From positions 1,804,141 to 1,868,140 of the forward strand of contig OX419337.1 in assembly GCA_948470475.1 (NCBI GenBank): 64,000 nucleotides of DNA, in the 5' to 3' direction. The translations under genes were made by a program, and so were the position numbers. This DNA comes from Galaxea fascicularis (taxonomy: Eukaryota > Cnidaria > Anthozoa > Scleractinia > Euphylliidae). Shown here piece after piece: positions 14,301-24,057 of the stretch. The notes below the pieces were generated by a model. It saw nothing but the letters and a program-made list of their open reading frames with translations. It searched no databases and had not been told where the DNA came from. Position 1 is the first letter of the stretch. Every line of letters starts with the position of its first letter.

Positions 14301-17300
14301 ACGTCGTGTTTGTGTTTGATGGCGTAGTTTTTAGTTAGTGTAGTGATTTCAATTTGTGCTTGGTGACTGAGAAGTGAAGACAATTCTGCTCAATATGGTA
14401 TCACTCAGAACCTGGTACATAAATGAACGCCAGTGAAGATGACAATGACAATGACATGATTGACATTGACAATGGTAATGACAGTGTCAGTAACAGTGGC
14501 AGTGACAGTACTGGGGAATTGCAATGACAGTGGCAGTGGTGTGGTAGTGGTAGTGATGGTGACAGTGACAGTGACAATAAACTTTTATTGTCGATGGCGT
14601 GGAGAGTGATCACCCAATCTCTCGAGGTCGTGGCTTAAGTAATAGCTCTGCCATACTGGCGGCTGAGGCCTAAGAAGGCTGAAACACCTGTCCATAGCCG
14701 TTCACTGATTTGGGATCACATTTATTTTGGTGCATTAGGGGGTAATTCCGCTACCACTTGGATATAGTGCCCTGTTTAGCGGCTACATTTTGCCTGTGCA
14801 GAAAATGCGCGATATTATGGCTTGCGCAAGGGCTGAAGACCGCTGCCATATAAATAAATCAATTAATTAAATTTAACGTAATTTTGTGGACTTGCAGTTT
14901 TGTCGTGCACTTATTTCTGTTCTTTGTTGCAGTGAACGAAATCTAAACAAACTTCTATCCGACGTCCTTGACGAGCGAGCTGGAGGGTAAGTCGGACTTA
15001 AACCATCAACTCCCAAGATCTGATTATTAATGCTCTTTTCTAACAGTTCTATACAGTTCTCATCGCCTGTCTACTGGACATTGCATTGATATTATAAAGA
15101 GAAGTTGCATGCTAATCACTTGTGGGAATTAAAGGGTTAACTTAGGAGAAGAAAAAAATTTATAGCATCACTTAAATGCCGCTATTTATTGTCGTTGTGT
15201 TTTGTTTTCAGTGTTAGAGAAAAGATGAACCCCGTCACACTTCGTTTCAATGATAATGACAGTGAGTTCCAGGTAACGATGAAGAAGTTTCTTCTTCTCT
15301 GTAGACATTCTACAATCACGATGCAGTGACAATGGAAACGCAGAATAAAAATAAAACACACTGTAAATGGGAAAAAAAAATTTTAAAGCACTGTGCATTC
15401 AAGTTCTTCCTAAAATCTCATGTTATTTCATGACAGGAAAGGACCGAGTACAACACTATTGAGAGCTAATCGCAAACTAGCCAACCCCGTGCATTTACTT
15501 TAGAAAGAGGATAAAGGTTATTTTGCTCAAGATATTTTTTTAATTCCACGCAACTCAAGTTACAAAGGATACAGTATACAGATTGGATAGGAGTTGCTCA
15601 AAGGCAGTTGCAAAGGCACGATAGTTGCTCACAGACAAGATACTTCTGGGTTCATTGGTGCTTTATGTTGTGCTTTTCATCAACAGTATGCTTTGGAAAA
15701 GCAAGAGATGACTGGAGAGTCCTTAGTTTGTCTGTGTGTTATCATCTTGTTTTGCTTCTTCGTGGAGCTCATGATACTTCCAAGGTATGTGTTTATCAAA
15801 TTTGAGAGCTTATAGGTAACCTTATGCAGACGCAACAAGCTAAGAGAATAGGCCCTTTGCAGTTATATTAGCGGTCTCATGGTACAAAAAACACCTTGCA
15901 GGAGAGAAAACTGTTGCACTGGGACATCCAAAACAAAGAAAATTAAAACTAAGTTGCTTTTTGGATGTCAGAGTTGCTCTATGACGTTTTTTGTACCATG
16001 TGATCAATAACTGCAAAGGACCTATTAATAGCCCGCGTAAAGCGAGAGAAGCGAACGCGTTGTTTTCCATTCCGATGCACTCCTTGCGCTCTCCCCGCTT
16101 TCCACGCGTGGTTCCACCAGCGCTGGGAACGAGGTTGGCGTAACTCGCGTGTGCGCCCAAGATCTTTCTTTTTTTTCCAGTACGACTTTCGCGCGCGCAG
16201 GCCATCTAATGCGAGGTGTTTATTCCATTGGTCGAAACTAAGATGATTGGCCCGTTTTGCGAGGTGTTCAAAGCCACTATTTGTTTAATCATGAATCGAA
16301 GAAACCATGATATAGCGCTGAATAACCCATACAGTAAAGTATGGTCAATAACCTCCAACATATGGTCGTGAAGGCTGCTACTTCAAGTTATACCCCTAAA
16401 AATGCTGGCTACATGGATACGCAGTCCTTCCTCGCCACCGCTTTAGAACAAGACATGCGTATATTTCATACTCGTCTGGAGGTGGCTACGCGGCTACGCA
16501 GTGAGGAAGCCCACAACTCATTCTATGATGTTTGAAGGTTTTATCCGAAGTGGCTACGCGGCTACGGAGTGAGGAAGACCACCCCCTCCCTCTATGTTAT
16601 ATGTGCGTTCACTGCGTAGCCGCTTGCCACTTCAAACTTAACCTTGGAGTTTCCGGGTATTCTGCAATTAAGCCTGCAAGGAGAGGGAGTGACTGCAGAA
16701 TCACCTTTCCTAATCGAAAACATTTTATTTCTCTCTCACTATAGGAACTTGAGGAACGATTTGACGTTTACTTTGGGAATGGTTTTATTATTAATTCCTA
16801 CTGTCATTACACGTTCAGCGAGTTTTCCAAAGGTGATTAGACAACTCAAATAATCTATCGTGATTAAATAAATACATAATATTACACCGAAGACACCCTC
16901 AACGCTTTAACTCCCAAGATCTGATTATTAATTCTCCTTTCCAACTGTTACACAGTTTCTTGTACATTAGTTCAGGGACCGCGCAAAAGGAGGGGCCGAA
17001 GTGGGGGGACTTTTTATGGAAAAATAATAAATTTAGTAAAATGAAAAGTCCTTTCTAGGGTTAATAGTAGTCGGCTAAAGCTGGTGGACCTCGCAGGAAA
17101 ACATCCAAGCGTGGCGGAATAAGTCTTATGAATTGAAAAGAGTTAGATGCATTTTAACCATTTTTAGAGTCAGTCCCCCCCCCCCCTCCCTCAGTTGAAG
17201 AGGCGGGCGCGGACCCCGCGCTTTAAAAATTGCTCCGCAGGCCCTATAGTTAGGAGAATTTGGGATTTTATCAAGATAACACCCTGTAGCTGTTTGCTGG

Positions 17301-20239
17301 ACAATGTATTGATATTTTAAGGAGAAGTTTTAGGCTAATCATTCCTGGAGGTGAAAGGGTTAACTGGCACATAGCATCAAAGTAAACTATACACAAACTC
17401 TATTGAATGGAAGCCTGATTATCGATTTACCAAATACTTTTTTGCCTTTCGATTCTTCCATTTTTAGTATTTTCCTCAGCGCCTGGTTGAATTTTCAAAT
17501 TTTCTTGAGGGAAGCAAGCCAGCTCGGACACTAGTTGCCGCTCTTTGTGTAATCATATTGGCTGGTACGGAGTTGATTGACCTGGTACGTTAAGTAACGA
17601 TAGCACTTCGTGTGGCATCTCTGAGAGTCTATTTTAAGTTGCCTGTTCATTGGTTCGGTGCACAGGGCGTTTTTCAATTGAGTGACGCAAAACCCAAACC
17701 AAAGTTATAACTTAAGCCAATCACAGCAGACCGAAACAATGAGCCAATCAGAATACGAAGCAATGACATGCGCGCGTGGAAGTCGCGATTGGTTCTGGTT
17801 TTCATTGGTTGAAAAAGTGATGCGAGTTTTCCTGGCCAATCGCAAAGCAACGCAATGCAAAACCGAAAGAAACACATTTAGGGGCGAACCATTTGACTTT
17901 TGAGGGGGGCGGGGGGGGGGTTGGAAGATTTTGAAAAAAAATTCCTGCAGCCTCCCAAACAAAGAAAAAAAAATCCATGCATGCATTGTACAGCCAAAAA
18001 TATTCTTGCAAATCATAAAAAATTAAAATTATTGCGCTGCTTTTCGACTGAAAAAAAATATCTGCCTTGTTGGTCAGTTGGGAAAAAAAGTTCTTGCCAC
18101 TGAGAAATCGGCTTCCACCCCCCCCCCCCCCCCTCAAAAGTCAAATGGTTCGCCCCTTACCATTCACTACTCAATTGAAGGCCGCTCGATTAAAACAGTT
18201 ATCTTCTTAAGTGCCAGTGAACACTGGAGGGCTTTGTGCGTCGGTAAATAACTATATGACATTAAATATTTTTTTCGTCATTAGATATAGTAAAGCAAAT
18301 CACAATTGTTACATTTTGTTAGCCTAGATGAACATTTGACTCATGCAAACTCAACTGGAACTGTGCGGTAGAATTGATTCCTGAAGTGAAGTAGGTTCTT
18401 CTTGTACTTACATAAAAAGAAAGGACAAAGTCAGTTCAAAGAATAAACAAATAGTCACTAGTATGAATTTTGTTTTACCAAAGCTGGGATGTGACACAAC
18501 GACTCTAACGACAGAACAAGTAAAGCAAAGAAAGAACAGATCGGAGCCCTTGGATCCTTCCAGTCCTAGATGTGAATATCCCCAGGTACGCTAAACATGC
18601 AACAACTAGTTTTCCGCCTCATCATCGTCATCGTCAGCGTTATCATCATCATCTTAGACATCGTCATCATTATCATCATATCACGACATAAAACGTCTAC
18701 TGATTACTTCCACCGCTGCTGAAGTTTGCCATCACCGTCGCCTCTGCCACCACCACTACCACTAAGATGAACCGGTATCGCGATGATGATGTCATTGGAA
18801 GGCGTTGTTGAGAAAAGTACACTAGGAACCTTACTTTACGTTGTTTTTAGGACAAATCAGCGCAGGGGAAAGGTGCGAAACAGGCTATATACAGCCCTTA
18901 AATGAAGCACCAACCCATGAAACACTAAATAGAATAGGTCAGTACTAGGGGTGGTCACAGCCAGGGTTCGTTACGCCCCTAGTGGTTCTTTAACGTCCCA
19001 CAGAATGAATTGTGAAGAGTTGTGAGACGGGACCTCCGGTTTATCGTCCTTATCCGAGAAGACTAGAATATCTAACCATTTGCAGATATGATTACAAAGG
19101 CACCACGTTGTCCTCAGTTATTTTTAAGACCCTGAGTGATGGTCCGGTCTGGGGTTCGAACCCTCGACCTCCCGCTCGGCAATCCGGCGCTCTCCCAACT
19201 GAGCTAACCAGGCGGCAGTCCTAGATTTGAATATCACCAGGTACGATCGGAAATTGAGGTGGATCCAAAACAAAAATAAAATCCACAATATTCTTGTAAA
19301 AAATTAGTCTTCTGATCATCTGCTTGTCTCAACTTGTAAGGGAAGCGCGCTAAATTCTTGAAACTTATAATTAGTACTCAGCAAGCTTGTTTTCACGCGC
19401 TGTCCAATTTACTTAATCAATAATACATGACATACGATTATTTCTTAATTGCGACTTCTAAGCTTGATCAAATGTTGAATGAACATTGCTTCTTTGCAGT
19501 ATTTTTCATACAATGGTATTTTGATTCTTCTGGGAGTCTCGGTTCTAGTTCAGCTCAGCCACTCTCTGAAGGTTCTGCTGACCCTGGGAATAGTTTTGGC
19601 ATATTGCATCATCAACACAACAGTTAGTCATCAGCTCTACGACAATCATGACGTCTACGTTCACCATAATTACAGGTTGGCAGTCGTTTAATGTTTATGT
19701 TGTTAAGGAACTTGACACCTCGTGTACAATGTTCAGCTTTATTCGCCTGGTGGGTGGTGTAAGTGTCACTTTTAAGGCTAATACGTTTTCTAATCTCTAG
19801 GATGACTCTTTTTTGGCCTACTGAAAGGAACGGGAGTGTGTCTTTTAATATAAATCTGCACGTACTGTGGACACTTCTCTTTAAATATTAGAAGTTTTAG
19901 CTAATAGCTATTCTCTACGATAGCTTTGCTGTCTGGTACTGATGTATTATAGTGCTATTTCTTCAGTTGTGATCCCATTGAGGACTAGGGTGTGTGAGCC
20001 AATAACTGTTTACGGTTTATTGTCCTTATCCGAGAAGACTAGAAAGTCTAACCATTTGCAGTTGTCATTACAAAAGCAGCACTTCGTCCTGAGTTACTTA
20101 AAGACTCTGAGTGTTGGTCCGGCCGGGGTTTAAACCCGCGACCTCCCACGCGGGAGTCCGGTGCTATACCAACTTTGATGCACCTTGTAGGGGACTTAAT
20201 GTTCTATTGTGTCGTCACCTGCCTTTGTTGGCAAATTGA

Positions 20240-20271
<32 letters not shown>

Positions 20272-23200
20272 CAATTAAAAGAGATTTCTTAAAGCATAAA
20301 ACGGTAAAAACGAACGATAAAATCAGACGTTTTGGAGTAGTCATGACCCATTATCAAGGAAATATAAGTAATGATCATGCAAATTGCATTTCGTACACTA
20401 AGCAAAGCTCAGTAGATATTGTGAGGAAACAACTTAAGGATCTGAGCCTAAAAGTACACACCACCATCCAGCCTGTGTTTGTGAGCCGTAAAACTGAACA
20501 TGTGAAGGAAACAAAGCCACAAATTGTAAATCAGCAGTGTGTTGTTTATAGTTTTCAATGTGACCTGTGTGATGCGGGTTATGTAGGTTACACATGCGGA
20601 CATTTACATAGTCGTGTAAAACCACATAAACAACAATCCTCCGCCATTGCCAAACACTACAAGAACGTGCACGGGACAATGCCTCAGGGCCTGCTAAAGC
20701 GTTTCGAAGTGCTTACGCCCTTACGAAATGCAGGAACAAATTTGACTGCTTAGTGTACGAAATGCTTTTTATAATAGCCTTAAAGCCAAATCTCAACGTG
20801 CAATCAGATTCCATTCGTGCGAAAGTATTTTTATAATCTTCGCACCCCTTTATGTAATTCTTCGCGCCAAAATCGCTTTAAATGCTGTAATTTGCATGAT
20901 CTTATTTATATTTTCCTTGATAATGGAGTCATGTCTACTCCGAAACGTCGGATTTTATCGTTCGTTTTACCGTTTTATGCTTTAATAAATAAGTAAATAA
21001 TTAATTAATTAACTTTGAGTGTTGATCTGGCCAGCAGGGCGTAAACCCGCCACCTCCCGCACGGGAGTCCGGTGCTCTACCAACTGAGCCAACCGGGCAT
21101 CATCGTCATTGTCATGATGACGATCACGACTAAGGTCACGATCATCATTATTAGTACTGTTACGTATTATTGCTGTTCGTTGTTGTTCTCATTTTCATCA
21201 GTCCTGAAGAAGTGATACATGAAAAACTCGCCACGTTTAATGTTCTTTATAATTGTTTTCTTTAAACCAGCACAACGTACGTACCAAAGAAGTATTTTTC
21301 ATCCGTGATCCTGTTTCTGAGCTTTCTAATCCTTGTTCTTCATGGTCGACAGGTAAGATTTTACGACAACTTCTAGACTGCAAAACAGTCTGATCAGTCA
21401 AAGGAGTGCTCGCGGCCTTCGAAAAAAGTCCTGGAGCGAGTATATAAACGGATAGTAAGACTCGGAGGATGGGTGACCTCTAAGGCCTGAAGCGATTAGA
21501 AGAGAAAATTACGGAAAAAAAAAAACAGAATTTTTTTGCAGTGTTGACAACTTCCTTAAAAAAAACATCATTTCTCGAAAGTGCAGAACACGCCCAACAT
21601 CAATTCCTTGTTTTTCAGGTGGAGCGAACCGCCCGGTTATTGTTCTTGTGGAAAATGGAGGCCTTTGAAAAGAGGACTGAAGTGGAGAAAATTCGATTGA
21701 GGAATAGGAAGCTGGTGGACAACATTTTACCGGAGCACGTAGCTGATTATTTTCTTCAGCACCAGAGTAAAGACGAAACGGTAATTATTATAATATTATT
21801 GGGGGGGGGGGGCGTAGTTTGGCAATGAAATATTCTTTGTATACCACTCTTTGTTAGCCAGGTTGCAATTATAAACAACAGGGGCGTAGCCAGGATTTCT
21901 AGGAGGGGGGGGGGGGTCCAAATTGGTTCCAACGAAAACGGTTGGTCTAAAATTCTTACATTACGTACGTACAAATAGATACCACAATGTCGTTCACTGT
22001 ACTTATTGTAAGCATAAAACAAAACGAAAAATTTCAGGAATCCTGAGTCCATTACACTCTTGCTTGGATAAAATCACCGTTAAAAACAGGAAGGGAAGGA
22101 GTTCCTTAGCGCGAGAGGGGGGGGGGGGGTGTTCCGGAACCCCTGGAATCTATCTGTTTAACACATCGGGTTTTTTTTCTTTCTTCAAATCATGACGTCA
22201 TTCGTGCGTCTATCTTGACTTTATATCGCAAACTCGTCTAGACCAATCAAAGTGCGAGGTTTATACCGTGCCTTGAATAACGTTTAATACTTTGATAACA
22301 ATTCACAGCGATTTATAGATAATTTACAAGATAATGATGTCTTAAAATATTTTTAATACAACGAGGAAAGAAGAAATCGAAACGCCCAGCTATTGTAGAA
22401 TCGCGCTTCTTAGAAACGTGGAGACCACCATGCTCCCATGGGGGACTGCTCAGTGCTAATAACATCTTCAAGTTTGAGTGGAAATATTTTAGCATCTTGT
22501 GCATAGACTCAAAAGTTAGAACAACTTCACGGAGCGTAAAAATAACAGTACAGAAACTATTTGAAATGATTTGTTCCGTGTGCGATTGCGTGACAGGAGC
22601 TGTACAGCCATTCATACAAGTACGTGACAGTGATTTTTGCTTCGATTCCAAACTTTGACGAGTTCTACTCCGAGGATCAGATCAATGACGGGGGGAAGGA
22701 ATGCATTCGTTTCTTAAACGAAATCATTAACGACTTCGATGAGGTAAGGTACAATGAGGGTGTGGCCCGCAAGAAACTGCTGGTGGTTAATCAACAGGGG
22801 GTTTGATCATTACATGCAAGAATTTGTGGTGTCACTAGGAGGGGCTCCTGGTGTCGGTATCGGTATCGGTATCGGTATCCTGGTGTCGGTATCGGCTCCT
22901 GGTGTCGCTAAGTGTGGTATCTCTACGGACTTTTGCCATCAAGTACCCAATTCAACGCCACTAAAACTGGTGTCATTTCAGAATAATTTAAATGCATCTG
23001 TTCTTCAGAAGGAAGACAACAAACAAAATATACAGCTAATTCCGGAGCAGCTCTTCATAGTTATTTTTGGAAGCCAATACCCCTTTTTCTATTCAACTTC
23101 TTTGTCTATAAATTTCCGTCCTTGTGCTTGCAAAGGGTAAATGAAGTTGTTGTTGTTGCAGCTGCCTGAATAGACACTGGAATAATTTCAGTCCAAAATG

Positions 23201-24019
23201 GCTCACTTGTAAACCACATCCTCGGGGAATTTACCTTTACAGGCCCGTAGCAAGGCTAAAATAACTGGGGGGGGCTTAACAGGCTAACAAAGCGAAGCTA
23301 CCCCCTATCCCCTTCCCCCCCTCCTCCCTTCGTCGTAGGCATTAGAGACTTTAAGGTGGCACTACGGCGACGGCAAGGAGAAGATCAAAGCAATAAGTTT
23401 AATAAGCAAAACATTAACTCTGCACATTCATCACACTTTCTGGTACATTTTAATGTTCTTTTTCCTCTTCAACCTGAAACGGGTCCTTAGAATTTGACTG
23501 TAGGAGAATTCGCCTACAATTTAGCTGCTTGGAGGCATGGGCGTAGCCAGGATTTTTCAAAGGGGGCGGGGGGGGTCACACTGTGTCAAACACAGGATAC
23601 TCACCAGATTGTCACCTGAATATTGTAGATTGTTTGCTTAAAAAGAGGCCTACAAAGGATAAGGGGTTTCCCAGGCACCACAGGACCCTCCTAGCTACTC
23701 CCTTGGCTGGAGGAAGGGCGATGAAATTTGAAATAACAAGAATTCACTTTATAGATGTTGTTTTCGTTACCTTTACCATCGTAGTTTCTTTTGGTATTTT
23801 TTGGCAAAATTGTTTTGTAACTTCCAAACATTCTGGGGGGTTCGATTCCCGGTCTTGGCGTCATCTGTAGGTTGAGTTTGTCGTTGGTTCTCTACTCTGC
23901 TCCGAGAGGTTTTTTTCTCCGGGTACTCCGGTTTTCCCTTCTCCGCAAAAACCAACATTTCCAAATCCCAATTCGATCCAGATAAGAGCCACTACGTGGA
24001 TGTCCACTGTTTAAACCCG

Positions 24020-24057
<38 letters not shown>

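Noticed and set aside
14421..14580. CRISPR-like periodic repeat
   Set aside because: Simple hexanucleotide repeat with no spacers, in an animal intron.
15840..16205. 121-residue minus-strand ORF
   Set aside because: Half of it is the MITE at 15849-16024 and there is no recognisable domain.
17705..18137. Two ~110-residue minus-strand ORFs with poly-Pro/poly-Gly
   Set aside because: Created by G/C homopolymers of a nested MITE.
19143..19216. tRNA gene on the minus strand (also 21033-21098 and 49889-49957 plus)
   Set aside because: A and B boxes are good, but the acceptor stem does not pair and each is fused to the same SINE body.
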